This document shows, in pieces, positions 10,401 through 20,900 of a stretch of 22,032 bases of DNA; the stretch's first letter is position 1, and the number at the start of each line of letters is the position of its first letter. The DNA lies in assembly GCA_019425655.1 (NCBI GenBank), contig NQWY01017853.1:1-22032 (forward strand), written 5' to 3'. Made by a program: the position numbers and the translations under genes. Under the pieces are notes generated by a model. It was not told the origin of the DNA. It worked only from the letters and a program-made list of their open reading frames with translations, and did no database searches. The stretch comes from Rhizophagus prolifer (taxonomy: Eukaryota > Glomeromycota > Glomeromycetes > Glomerales > Glomeraceae).

Positions 10401-13400
10401 AAAATAGACTACGTCTTTATTGCTTTGTGATAACAATCTTTTTTTAAATTAGATATTTATCCCATTAAAAGAGAGGTTTCCACAAGAGAATTTTCGTGAA
10501 ATTAATGAAAAACTTGATACTGTTATTAATGTTGTTAATTCTTTATTGAATAATGACGTCATGAATAGTGAATCATTATCACCATCAATTGCTATAGAAT
10601 CTCTTTATGTTGTGTCTAGTGGTTTGAAAGAAATATTTGATCCCGCTTTGCGAGCCGTTTTAGATCAATGGATTATACCATCAATTCTTTTACTAATTCG
10701 AATATTAGAAGAATATAATCCGTTGCAATCGAGTGGGGATGTTTATCAGAAAATTGGCAAAATTTGGGTCTTTCTTTCTCTAGGTTTTATTTCTTTGTAC
10801 ATACCGAATTATCCGCTTGATCCAACAGCTGAAGCACGTTTTAGATGTCACTTTCTACAACTTAAACAATCGAGCTTAGAAGTTGAAATTGATATTCGTA
10901 CGAAAATTGAACAAGGCTTCACTGGTGAATGTGATAATTGCAAGATCAAAGATTGTAAAAAAAGTTTAGAAGAAGTTAAATTACTTCTTGCACGTGCATC
11001 GGTTAACTTATCTTTAAGACCAGAACGATCACAACTTAATGAACTCTTTCAACACATTCATTATATTTGTAATAATGTTATAGACGAACAGCATATATTT
11101 GGACTTTTGAATGATTTTGAGAGCGAAAATGATTCAGCTGTTCTTCAGCGGGAAAATTTGTTTCAAGAAAAAATAATTCAATTTATTCGACGAATGTCAT
11201 CGAATTATCCCCTTTACCAAGACTTACTTCAGCCACTGTACATTTCTCTCTTTCAAATTAAATATGGAGTTCGAATAATAGCTTCTTCCTACAAAAATCT
11301 CGTCTCAACGCGAGATAAATTAATATATAGTGTTATAAAATCTTTAGTAAACATTACCAAGCTAGGATGCTCTAAGAAATGTATTGAGGTTATAACGGCC
11401 CAAGAATCATATGTAGTTATCAAAAGTCTCATTTTCTCTCAGCAATCAAGACCAGACAAATGGGAAACGTGGGAATATTATATTCGAAGATTTTGTTTCC
11501 ATTCAACGTATCTTTGGTGAAATAACTGATATCTATGCCGCTGCTGAAGAACAAAAAAACAAAATTGCTCAAGAGAATGAAAGCTTATATCGAAATAAGA
11601 CAAAAATATACAATGAAGTCAATGAAGAACAATATTCTGAATATGAATTTAAGCAAATGTTTCCAGATTTTAATCAAGAATTCGCAGATATAAGTGATGA
11701 TGTAGAAATTAATTCAAACAAAGTTTTTGCTCAATTTGAGGAAAATATCTCAATTTTGAGTGAAGAAATTCTTTTTGAGATAGGCAAATTATATACAAAG
11801 CTTGTGACTGATTTCTATTTAAATTTACCACGGAAAGTTTTAAATTTTGAAGTGCCAACTAATGAAGTTTTCTGGAAATCATTTGTCATGGCACGAGATT
11901 TATCATTATTTGCTGGTAAGATCTTTCCAGAGGAACTTGACGAAGCAATTGTAACTTCTCAAATTTTAGGAACGTCTCTTTTGAAAAAATGGTTAATTGA
12001 TGGTGTCGAACCTGGAGATGACACCTGTAATATTATTAAAAATGATGACTTGAGAATGTATGATTTTTATAAGGATCAAAATATTACTGAAGCTAAGAAG
12101 CTGGTTCCAGTAATTTCAGATCTTCAAAAACGTGTCAAAGAATTACTTGAAATGTGGCCTGAGCATGCTATTCTCCAACAAATTGATAAAATATGTGATA
12201 GGATTCAGGGATTCACGTTAAACTCGCCTATCGCAAAATTTCTCACCGGATTAGAGATCTTATTACAAAAGACAGAAGATTGGGAAGCTTATGCCAGTCG
12301 TGACGTATCAATAAAACTTTATAGAGAAAAGATTACTAATCTCATTGTGCAATGGCGCCAATTGGAACTAACTTGTTGGCCACATTTACTTACTGCTCAA
12401 GACAAATATCATGAAAGGACTGCTTACAAGTGGTGGTTTCATCTCTACAATTGCATCGTTCATCCTGTTGATTCATTGTGTATCAAAGTTGTTACAAATG
12501 AGAAAATCGATCAAAATTTCAAAGATCATATATCTGAAATAGTTCGAACACTTGATCAATTTTTACAGTCCTCAAAAATAGGTGATTTTAAGGCACGATT
12601 AGATTTGATTCATTCTTTCTATGTGTATCTTTGCATGAAAGACTATTTTCACGTGAGAAATACTAGTAATACTAGCGAACGATCTACAGAATTTACGCAT
12701 GCTTCACTTTACTCTAAAACTGCTGATGCATTATTAAATGTTTACAAGTATTATGGCCAATTTTTAGATCACAATACTAACACCTTAAAAGAACTTCGTA
12801 AGCCTATTGAGAAAGAATTGAAACAATTTGTGAAGATTGCTAGCTGGAAAGACGTTAATATTCATGCATTGAAACAAAGTGCTCAGAAAACCCATAGGCA
12901 ATTAAATAAATGTATTCGAAAATACAAAGATATCCTTAATAAACCGATCATGGATGTAGTGACAGATTATCAGACCAATATGACGATGATTCATTCCAGA
13001 GAAAAGGATGTGATTGAACAAGCTATGATTTTTGAGAAATGGGTTCCTAATTGTGAACCGGTTGAGCCAATTGAAAGAATTTTAGAATTGCAAAATTCGC
13101 TAAACAGGCAAAATTTTCCTGTTCCCGAACGTTTCTTAAATATTAAGAATACTTTAAAGAAGCTTCGTTCATATTGTCAACAAGACATTTTTACCAAAAT
13201 ACATTTAACTTACAACCGTGCTCTTGATGATTTTGCTACCGAAATAATTTTGCGTATCAAAAAGCTTCAAGAAGAGACACCAGATTTAATGAATGAAGAG
13301 AATAAAAACATTATAAAAAATCAAAAGTTAATTAAGAAAAAATCTATGGTGGACCTTTTGAGAGAACTGAAGCGTCTTGGATTATGTTATTTTCCTAATA

Positions 13401-16400
13401 AGAATATAATCGAACAGCAGCAAAATATTGTTGGATATGTACTACAGCTTCCTAGGGTGGACTTGCAGAATTCTTTACTTATGATTAATGATTTTGAAAT
13501 TCTCAAGGATTCATCTGTCAAAGAAGATGTAAGAGAAACCACTTCCATCTGGAAAAAAGCTGATGAATATTATTATAAGATTATTGCGAGAATGATTCAT
13601 CTTCGGAATGTTGCAACCAATTATTCAAAGGATTTAACCTCACGGGAAGTTCAGAAAGGACTTGGCTTTTCTGAAGATTTGTTATATCTTTTAATTCAAG
13701 AACGCAAAAATATACAAGCTCTTGATAACCAATATGTTAAACTTTTAGGTGTATTGATTCAATTCTCAAGAATTTACTCGTCATATAATGCTCAACATTC
13801 CTCTACAAAAAGATGCGAATATTTATCATTCTGCTCAATCGATGAACGTACAGTATGGAATTTCAAAGAAATTTTGGATGACTTGAATTCATTGTTATTT
13901 CATTCATGTGTAATTTTTGATATACAAAAACAATACGAACAGTCTAATTACTTAGGTCATTTCGAAGAGATCGGTACACAATTACACGATTGGCTTGATA
14001 AAATTTCTTCAATTCGTAAGGGTTTTACTCATTTGTTTGATCGGGAAATTTTGTTTCCAGAATATACAGTAGGGAAAAAGGCATTAATCACAAAGGATAT
14101 TATAAACCTAGTTAAAGATAATATGGTATTGATTGATGGTCTTTACCAATTTACCAGAAATTATTCTTCTCGAATTAAATGTTTCTCTCATATCTTGACA
14201 CCAATTTGTGATTATATAAAAAATCGTATTGGAAATCTTTATTTTACTGAAACGGTTCATAACGAAATACAATTGAACAGTCAGACAACGACTTTTCTTG
14301 GAAATACTGCCAAAAAAGTCAATGATTTAATAGATGCAGTCCTTGTGGCTATTCAGGATTTACAAACGTCATCTACCGAATCAACCAAAGACACTTCGAA
14401 TTTGTTATCAGTTAATATTAAGGACGAAGAAATTGATGATAATATACCTGATAGATATATACGCCAAGAACACGAACGCGTATTAAACCTCGGAAAACAT
14501 TTACGTATACCTTTGGTTCTTGAAAGATTTATCGTCCTTCATGAACAACTAATCAAATTAACGGATGACGAAAGGTTTAATAATTTGGATTGCCAAAATT
14601 TAATTTCAAATTTGTTACAGAGAATATTTCCATTTATTCAGCAACACTATTTAGTCGTTCAATATTATTTGAATAGCTTTATTTATCACCATAAATCATT
14701 ATGCAAATTAACCTACGTACTATGCAATTCGTTTGCTACAGTTTTCTTGAAAGGTTATTGTATGCCACAAATGGAATCAGGTGATGGGGAAATAGGAGAT
14801 GTTGAAGAAAATTCTCAAGGTACCGGTATTGGAGAAGGTGAAGGTACTAAGGATGTAAGTGAAGAGATTGAAGATGAGGAACAAGTATTAGGAAATCAAA
14901 ATGAAGCGAAGGACCAAGATTCAGCTAACGACCAGTCGAAATTAAAAAAAGATAAAGGAATTGAAATGGAAAATGATTTTGAAGGCACAATAGAAGATGT
15001 GGAAGATGATGAAAATGGAGATGAGTCAGATGAAGAAACTTCGGAAAATATAGAACAAGAAATAGGACAATTTGATGATAACGATCCCGATGTTGTAGAT
15101 GAAAAGATGTGGGGAGATGATTCTGCAGATGATGTAGAAGACAGTGGAAAAACAAATAATATAAAACAAGAGTCTGGAGCTCAGGGTGAAACGGATATTG
15201 TTGCTAAGGAAGATCAAGAGAATACTACACGAGATTCTCAAGAAAAAAACATAGAAAGTGATGAAATGGATGTAGAAGGTGATAATCAACGAGAATCTAT
15301 GGAAACAGAATATCAAAGTGATGATGATAACATAAATGAAGAATATAACGATATTGATAAAAGTGACCATTTTAATGTCGATATTCCTCAAGCTGAAACA
15401 TTAGAACTTCCTGAAGATATGATGATAGATGACATAGAAGACAACACAAATGAAGAAGAAATAAATAACGATGACCTTCCTTCAAATATGGATATTGATG
15501 ACTCGGAAGTGCAGGCAAAAGATACTATGGACAATATCCAAGATGGTTCCAATGAAGAAGCTTATGATGCAATGGAAACAGATGAAATCGATGATTTGTC
15601 AAATGATAATTCAATTTCTAACGAAGCAAAAGATGAAAATAAAATAGATATTGACAAGAATGAAAATATTGATGAGATTTCAGACGAGAATCAACAGGAA
15701 AGTTCCAGGGGTGAAGTACCAAAAGAACGACCTAATCATAAGATTCAACTTTCTGCTGATGATAATCAATTAGAAGATATGAATGTTGAAAAAGAAGATC
15801 GAAAAACTTCATCTAATCAAGAACAACCAAATTCCGATGCCCCAGCAGAAAATTTATTTGGTGTTGATGGAGAATCCGGTAAAGCAAATATGTCATCATC
15901 TAAACCATCTGAAAATGGATTCGAACAATCTTTGCAAGAAATCGAGAATCAGGACTCTAATAATAATTCACAACAATTCAAGTCTAAATGTGAATCTAAC
16001 TCGAATAATACAGATGAGTTAAAAAAAAGCGAAAATACGATTGAAAATCAGAGTAATGATCAAAGTACAGAAGACGCTAACCCACATCGAAGTCTTGGTG
16101 ATGCTTTGAAGCAATGGAGACGCCGTCTTGACAATATTGTTAAAGGAGGCGAAAACACATCTGAACAAGAGAACAATCTCGAACAAAATCAAGTCATAAA
16201 TGAAGATCAAACGTTCGAATTTCTTGAAAACGATGAAGAATCTCATGATCTTCAAACGATGGGAGCAGCAACAGAGGATCAGATTGGAGCAGTTAACAAC
16301 GATGAACAGTGCTATAATTATGAATCAAATTATGCAGTTGAAGATGAAGTAGATTACGATAATTCTCAGAAAGATGAAAAGGATGAAATAACTGATGTTC

Positions 16401-17485
16401 ATCCTCTAAATGATTATAATCATAATAGTGAACACGAAAAAGGAGAAATTCTTTCCCAGAAAATCGTAGAACAGGATGAGCAGCAATTGTTAGATGAAAA
16501 TCCTCAGAGTATATATTCTTCTCGTTCTACACATGAACTTTTAACTCGGGAAGAAATTGAAAATTTACGTCAAGACTTGGAAATTAAATTAATAGATTGG
16601 AGACAGTCTGGAAGAGATATTACTAAAGCTAGAGAATTGTGGCAAAAGTATGAAAACCTTACTTATGACCTAGCAAATGGACTCTGTGAACAATTGAGAT
16701 TAATCCTTGAACCTACACTTGCTACAAAACTTAAGGGTGATTATCGAACTGGAAAACGACTTAATATGAAAAAGATTATACCTTATATTGCTAGTGATTT
16801 TAAAAAGGACAAAATTTGGCTTCGTCGTACTAAACCAAGTAAAAGGCAGTATCAAGTCATGATCGCTGTTGATGATTCGAAATCAATGTGTGAAACTCAC
16901 TCGATTCAGTTAGCTTATGAAACTTTAGCACTTATTTCAAAGGCACTTTCGCAGCTTGAAGTAGGAGATCTTTCAATTGTTAGTTTTGGTGAAAAAGTTC
17001 AATTACTTCATTCCTTTGATTGTCCATTTAGTAGTGAGGCAGGAGCCCAAGTACTACAGCAATTTACATTCGAACAAAATAAAACATATGTTCGATCTCT
17101 TATGGAAACTTCGATCACACTTTTGGAGCATGCAAAGAATAGTGGTACACAAAATAAGGAATTATGGCAACTTCAGCTTATAATATCAGATGGTGTTTGC
17201 GAGGATCATGAAAGTCTTAAAGCTCTTGTCCGAAGAGCTGTTGAAGCACGAATAATGGTTGTGTTTATTATTGTTGATAACAAACCGGGAAAAGATTCAA
17301 TCATGTCAATGAATCATGTAAAATACAAATCAATTAATGGGCGCATGACAATACACATGGAAAGATATTTGGATACTTTTCCTTTCGATTATTATGTAGT
17401 TTTGAAAGATATTAATGCTTTGTCAGAAACTTTGGCAGATGCATTAAGACAATATTTTAGTATTATCAGTCAAAATAGCGAATAA
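222..17485 (+). CDS. MDN1: midasin (Rea1/MDN1), giant AAA+ ATPase of 60S ribosome assembly
   Basis: Midasin is a dynein-like mechanoenzyme. In the nucleolus and nucleoplasm it uses ATP to pull assembly factors (Ytm1/WDR12, Rsa4/NLE1) off pre-60S particles. Exons read here: 222-about 443, about 454-659, 737-815, 887-1173, 1246-8309, 8375-8743, 8815-9378, 9448-9594, 9666-9795, 9864-9997, 10075-10136, 10213-10366, 10453-17485. Joined, they give about 5,480 residues, close to human (about 5,600) and longer than yeast (about 4,900). Six AAA modules, linker, acidic tail and MIDAS are all present. The ATG at 222 is chosen because an in-frame TAA lies at 213-215. Intron phases agree, except at three sites that cannot be bridged by a good intron: about 440-466, about 1450-1460 and about 11490-11494. 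The donor at 9379 and the donor at 9998 (or GC at 10004) are less certain. The product call is very secure; exact joins at those sites are not. Confidence 0.96.
1452..2300 (+). other. MDN1: MDN1 AAA1 module, P-loop front half missing
   Basis: The reading opens at I-P-G-K-T-A-L-V-E-E (1452-1481), which is only the end of a Walker A motif. The conserved block HLGDQTDSKVLLGTY follows, as in other midasins. Walker B is at 1644-1664 and reads VLIEDID, with Glu-Asp in place of Asp-Glu, as in human AAA1 (LLEDID). The preceding exon frame ends at TDTR followed by a stop (1460-1462). About 25 residues that normally carry the N-linker strand and the GxxG of the P-loop are absent. The module was probably of low catalytic importance even before this gap. 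Confidence 0.75.
2370..3560 (+). other. MDN1: MDN1 AAA2 module with helical insert
   Basis: Walker A is GETGTGKT at 2451-2474. Walker B (WILLDEINLAS) has its Asp-Glu at 2985-2990, and the arginine-finger segment LRNRFTE lies at about 3171-3191. Between Walker A and Walker B sits a long helical, lysine-rich insert (about 2600-2920). In yeast Rea1 the corresponding H2 insert of AAA2 is known to be autoinhibitory. All ATPase residues needed for hydrolysis are present. Confidence 0.9.
3600..4510 (+). other. MDN1: MDN1 AAA3 module
   Basis: Walker A is GPTSAGKT at 3744-3767. Walker B (WIVLDELNLAP) has Asp-Glu at 3945-3950. The block RINNHEHTDIQEYLGTYVS and the finger segment FRNRFLELHF are nearly identical to human midasin. 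This is the most conserved part of the protein and makes the family assignment certain. Confidence 0.95.
4540..5660 (+). other. MDN1: MDN1 AAA4 module with extra helical insert
   Basis: Walker A is GETGCGKT at 4620-4643. Walker B (FFLLDEISLAD) has Asp-Glu at 5043-5048, and the finger segment LRNRFTEIW is at about 5233-5259. Between LLGGQRPLRN and LFEWHDGPLVQ lies an insert of about 74 residues (about 4758-4980). Human midasin has almost none here; yeast Rea1, as I recall it, has a comparable helical insert. That agrees with a fungal origin. Confidence 0.9.
5690..6600 (+). other. MDN1: MDN1 AAA5 module
   Basis: Walker A is GSPGVGKT at 5829-5852. Walker B (WVLLDELNLAS) has Asp-Glu at 6039-6044. 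The blocks INLSEQTDLMDLFGSDLPVE and GGGRKGLPRSFINRFTQV match midasins from animals and yeast very closely. Both ATPase motifs are intact. Confidence 0.93.
6620..7900 (+). other. MDN1: MDN1 AAA6 module, degenerate Walker B
   Basis: Walker A is GHEATGKT at 6768-6791. At the Walker B position the sequence is WLLIDNAN, with Asp-Asn (7326-7331) in place of Asp-Glu. The catalytic glutamate is therefore missing. Human midasin shows the same (LLMDNVN), so this is a family trait and not damage. The module can probably bind ATP but not hydrolyse it efficiently. It is followed by SRSMRNRGVEIAL, where the finger segment is also altered. Confidence 0.88.
8375..14760 (+). other. MDN1: MDN1 linker region (stem), intron-rich at its start
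   Basis: This is the long alpha-helical linker that stems from AAA6 and swings the MIDAS tail. Sequence identity to known midasins is low, but anchors remain: NYPLYQDLLQPLYISLFQIK at about 11202-11261, a PVISDLQKRVKELLEMWPEH segment near 12107-12166 and SPIAKFLTGLEILL near 12226-12267 match human blocks in order. Introns are 8310-8374, 8744-8814, 9379-9447, 9595-9665, 9796-9863, 9998-10074, 10137-10212 and 10367-10452. Near 11490 the frame moves by one base, at a TTTT run, with no intron signal. The conserved text continues on both sides (YYIRRF, then VSIQRIFGEITD). Confidence 0.85.
14764..16545 (+). other. MDN1: MDN1 Asp/Glu-rich tail
   Basis: About 590 residues are dominated by Asp, Glu, Asn, Gln and Ser, with almost no hydrophobic core. 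This is the flexible acidic tether that joins the linker to the MIDAS domain in every midasin. Short conserved islands mark it as such: GIGEGEG followed by KDVSEEI (about 14827-14868), KMWGDD near 15104-15121 and LELPEDM near 15401-15421. All have clear counterparts in human midasin. The reverse strand is open over parts of this region only because the codons are repetitive. Confidence 0.9.
16546..17485 (+). other. MDN1: MDN1 C-terminal MIDAS (von Willebrand A-like) domain
   Basis: The metal-ion-dependent adhesion site binds the ubiquitin-like domains of Ytm1/WDR12 and Rsa4/NLE1. The signature D-x-S-x-S reads DDSKS at 16871-16885. A second metal-site aspartate lies in ISDG (Asp at 17189-17191). 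The preceding block KLKGDYRTGKRLNMKKIIPY (about 16729-16788) is almost identical in human. The protein ends SDALRQ-type, ADALRQYFSIISQNSE, at a TAA (17483-17485). The domain looks whole and functional. Confidence 0.95.
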
Positions 17486-17566
17486 AATTTCTTAATAAAT
17501 ACATATTTAAATATATTTAATCACATCCTCAAAGATTTTATTTATATTACGTGCACTTAAAATAAA
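17481..17566 (+). terminator. probable MDN1 3' end signals
   Basis: Three AATAAA hexamers follow the MDN1 stop closely: 17481-17486 (the stop codon TAA is inside it), 17494-17499 and 17561-17566. The first two lie too close to the stop to give more than a very short 3' UTR. The third is the better placed. In AT-rich DNA such hexamers arise often by chance, so the actual cleavage site is unknown. Confidence 0.4.
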
Positions 17567-17709
17567 TTAAGAATTATTTCGTCTTCGTCACATGATCAAG
17601 TCTGTTTAAAAAATTTTTTTTTTATTATAACTAATGTATGGCCCACCCATTGCGCTTAGCTGCGTTAGATAGAAATAAAATCCTAAATTATTTAGTTTAT
17701 CATTTTACA

Positions 17710-17798
17710 CATAGGTTGTTGACTCTATCACCCCCATGTTGACCTTCAAATGACTGGACACGTCATTTGAGGTCATTCAAATGACCTGCCAACCTATG
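17710..17798. repeat. 89-base palindromic repeat element (MITE-like)
   Basis: The ends are perfect 9-base inverted repeats: CATAGGTTG at 17710-17718 and CAACCTATG at 17790-17798. Inside are two further foldbacks. CAAATGAC (17747-17754) pairs with GTCATTTG (17762-17769) around a seven-base loop. AGGTCATT (17770-17777) pairs with AATGACCT (17780-17787). The 10-mer TTCAAATGAC occurs twice in direct orientation (17745-17754 and 17776-17785). Its base composition differs from the AT-rich flanks. No target-site duplication is obvious. It codes for nothing and could be a small non-autonomous DNA element or a structured regulatory sequence. Confidence 0.6.
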
Positions 17799-17924
17799 CA
17801 AGATTATCCTCTAAGATGAAATTTGATTCAGTTGTACTTACTACCCGAATGCTGAGGTTTACATTTACAACGAATACTAAAAACTAATAGCTTTCTTTTT
17901 GACTTATTAGAGCATCTTTATTAC

Positions 17925-17930
17925 TATATA
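17925..17930 (+). promoter_or_regulatory. TATA-like box upstream of INTS7
   Basis: TATATA within ACTATATATTAATG lies 62 bases before the INTS7 start codon. Spacing to the ATG would suit a short 5' UTR. In this AT-rich context the match is weak evidence, and no transcription start can be read from sequence alone. Confidence 0.25.
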
Positions 17931-17991
17931 TTAATGTCACATTGATCATAATCAGAGATATTTAGCCCACCAAATATTAAACTTAAGAAAA

Positions 17992-20900
17992 ATGTATTCA
18001 AGTAGAGAAGGTCAACAGTGGTTTTCAAATGATACTGTATCAACAAATAGACGCTACCTTGCTCGAGGAATAAATCCTGAATCAAGTAAACATCAACTAA
18101 GGGGAATTATTAATACTCTGAAACATGGCATAAAAACTTTACCTATTGAACAACAGCTTGTTAAATTTTCTGAAATTCCAAAAACACTCGATGAAACACC
18201 TATTCCTGACATTATACATGGCACTTTATTGTTTTTTGCTGAACGGTTCAAAGATTGGTTAAGCATTCATTTCTCTTAATTGGTCAGTTATCCCGAAATT
18301 TAAATAATAATTACTAAATAAAATTTTTTTTTTTAATGATAGTGATCATAATGTAATACGTCGATGTATCCTTAAAATTCTTAAGGATAGTGAAAAACAT
18401 ATTTCACAAAATTCACAAAGTTCAGAACTTGAACAAACTATAAGGAAAATCTTTTTCTTATTAGAAAATCAAAGTAATGATCCCATTGCTCGCGCTCTTA
18501 CGTTAAGGTTGAAATTTCCTTAATTTCTACTTATTATGATTTAATGAATTAGTTATTAAATTAAAATTTAATTAGATGTCTTGGTTATATGTCAGTTTTA
18601 TTAATAGAAAGACTTGATATACAACATGGGTAAATTCATTCACGAGAACATTCTTTGGTGGGATGCAAAAACTTTTATGTTCAATCCTTGATATGATTTC
18701 TATTTTTTTTACAGAATACTGCAACGTTTAGATTCATCTGTTGAAATTGAAGCGAATGCGGCTATTTTTGCTGCTGATAAATTATGTTCAAAAACTGAAA
18801 AATTTTCGGCTCTCGCGTATGAGAGATTTGTTGCATTACTTCAAGGTATAGATATGTAGAGTATATTAATAAATAGGGATCTTCTTAATCTTAGTTTTTA
18901 TTTTCATTAAAAGCAAGTCATGTTTCCCTGGCCTTCAAAACAAAATTGGTGCGCATATTTCGCCACATGCATTGGGATATCAATTTGGCTCGTAAAGTAA
19001 AGTGAAATATTATTTTTCAAATTTCATAATTTCTTTGTATTTAATACGTAACGTTATCTTATTATTAAATAATGTTATTGAACTATAGACAAGGATCATA
19101 TGCCTTCAACTACTTGAACAATGTTCCGACGAAGAATTTGTTTTGACTATATTGAAAACGTTGACATTCTTATCAAATCGCGCACTTGTTGATAGAACTG
19201 ATCAGGTGAGAAATTTTAAGTATGAACTCGGTATTTGAGTAAATTACTTCATAAGTGTTTTCTAAAATAAGAAAAAGGAAGAAAAAAGATTAAATTTCAA
19301 GATTAATTCTCTTTTAGATTAATTTATTGTTTAAATATGCCCAAAATGATCCTCGTGGATATGTTAAGACGAGTTCGTTAGCATATTTGAATAATATTGC
19401 ACAAAAAGATTTGACTTTTGAAATTTCACATATTTTGGTAATTGTTTCTCTTATTAAATTTCGCTAGTGCGAAGGAACTTAATGTTAAAGCTAAAGCATT
19501 ATGTGTTTTGACTATATTGTTTCAACATACGAGGCTTCTTTGTGAAATTGCGTCAATAGATACAGAGCAAGAAACTCGGTTAGAAGCGCTTCATTATATT
19601 CAACAATGTGAAGACTTGATTCAAGATAAAACCATTGAAATAAATGTTATTGCGGTGAAGTTGATGTCTGTAATAATAATTGAATCAAAACGAATAGAGT
19701 CAATATCAAATATTTTGATCAGTCCAGAATGGGGTAGGATATTACGATAAAAGTCTCTGTGTGTACAAATGTTTTTATACTCACGAAAGCAAAATTTAAT
19801 TTTAAAAGAAACATATTTTAGCGAGCTCTCTAAAAGAATTGCAGAGTTAATATTGTCGAACACAATCCAATTGATACAACTTATATCCATTAATCAAACT
19901 GAACGCGATAAATATATTAAACCGGTAATTTATACATTAATTGTTTTCAATTTTCTTTCTTTAACACAATAATTTATTTAATAATAGATGCAAGAATACC
20001 TAAAATGTCTATTATCAATTTGTTTGTCGGATAATAATTTGATCAAGGATGCGTCAAAAATGATTATTAGTGTATTACAAGAATATATTGATATAAATTA
20101 TGGTAAATTCTTTAGAAATTCAAACAGTTTGATAAGTTATATATAGTCATAATATATTTGCTAAGATGATGTATTTTCCCAGTTATCCAAGTTTCTTCTT
20201 AAAATTTCCGAATATAAAGAATCAATAATACAGGAATTGAGAGAGGATATATTTTCTTTTATGAAATCTGATGAACTTATCAATATGACTAGTTCATTTG
20301 TAAGTTTATATTATAAATCTTATTTCTTACATTTCTTGCAACAGATTTACATATGTAATCAGCATTTGCTCGTTTTTTTAGACTATGCTAGCGAAAACAG
20401 TTTTAAAAGCACGCCCTGAAAGTGTGACTCAGTCGAAAGAATTTAAGGAATCGTTTATGGAAAGAATCAATCAGTTTGGAAATTTCCAGGATGGAAGGTA
20501 TACACAAAATCAATGGAATATTTATTTAGTTGGGTTAGAAGCCGGAAAATCTGGATGTTTTTCGATTATGGGTGCAATAGTAACTAATTTTGTAAATGAG
20601 GTTGGTTTTTGCAATTGGTTATTATCTCTTAGATTTCAATGAACTTATTCTGAGAAGTTTTTAGGTAGATGTTGAAGCACATCGCTTTTGGCTTAGAGCA
20701 TTAAGCAATGCATCAAATGCCGAGCAAATGATTTTGGAGAACATTGAAGGTATTCAAATGCAACTCGATTTATTCGATGAAGGTGTCAAATTCTATTCGA
20801 AATGTGATACCGAATTAAGTGTAAGTATTTTTGTTTGTTAATTTATGTTATATATTTGGTTACATTAATTCCAAGTTATTTTTATAGGGCTTGATGTCTT

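Larger units (their letters stand above)
17486..17991. other. intergenic region between MDN1 and INTS7
   Basis: 506 bases separate the two genes. No open frame of note exists here. The left part holds polyadenylation-like hexamers and an A/T tract at about 17609-17623. The middle (about 17637-17665 and 17710-17798) is visibly richer in G and C than its surroundings and includes a palindromic element. The right part is AT-rich and must contain the INTS7 promoter. A short upstream frame, ATG at 17934 with three codons and then TGA, lies 58 bases before the INTS7 ATG. Confidence 0.6.

Noticed and set aside
11389-11442. In-frame 54-base GT-AG candidate intron in the MDN1 linker (GTTATA to TCTCTCAG)
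   Set aside because: It has a good pyrimidine-rich acceptor and divides by three, so the frame cannot decide. It is shorter than other introns and the codons read through normally, so I kept it as exon. RNA could overturn this.
15026-15391. Reverse-strand open frame of 121 codons rich in Ile, Phe and Ser
   Set aside because: It is the antisense shadow of the Asp/Glu-rich midasin tail; GAT/GAA repeats read as ATC/TTC on the other strand. There is no start context, domain or intron evidence.
222-17485. Midasin as a pseudogene
   Set aside because: Only three frame breaks occur in about 5,480 codons, with all catalytic motifs of AAA2-AAA5 and the MIDAS site intact. Decay would leave many more lesions.
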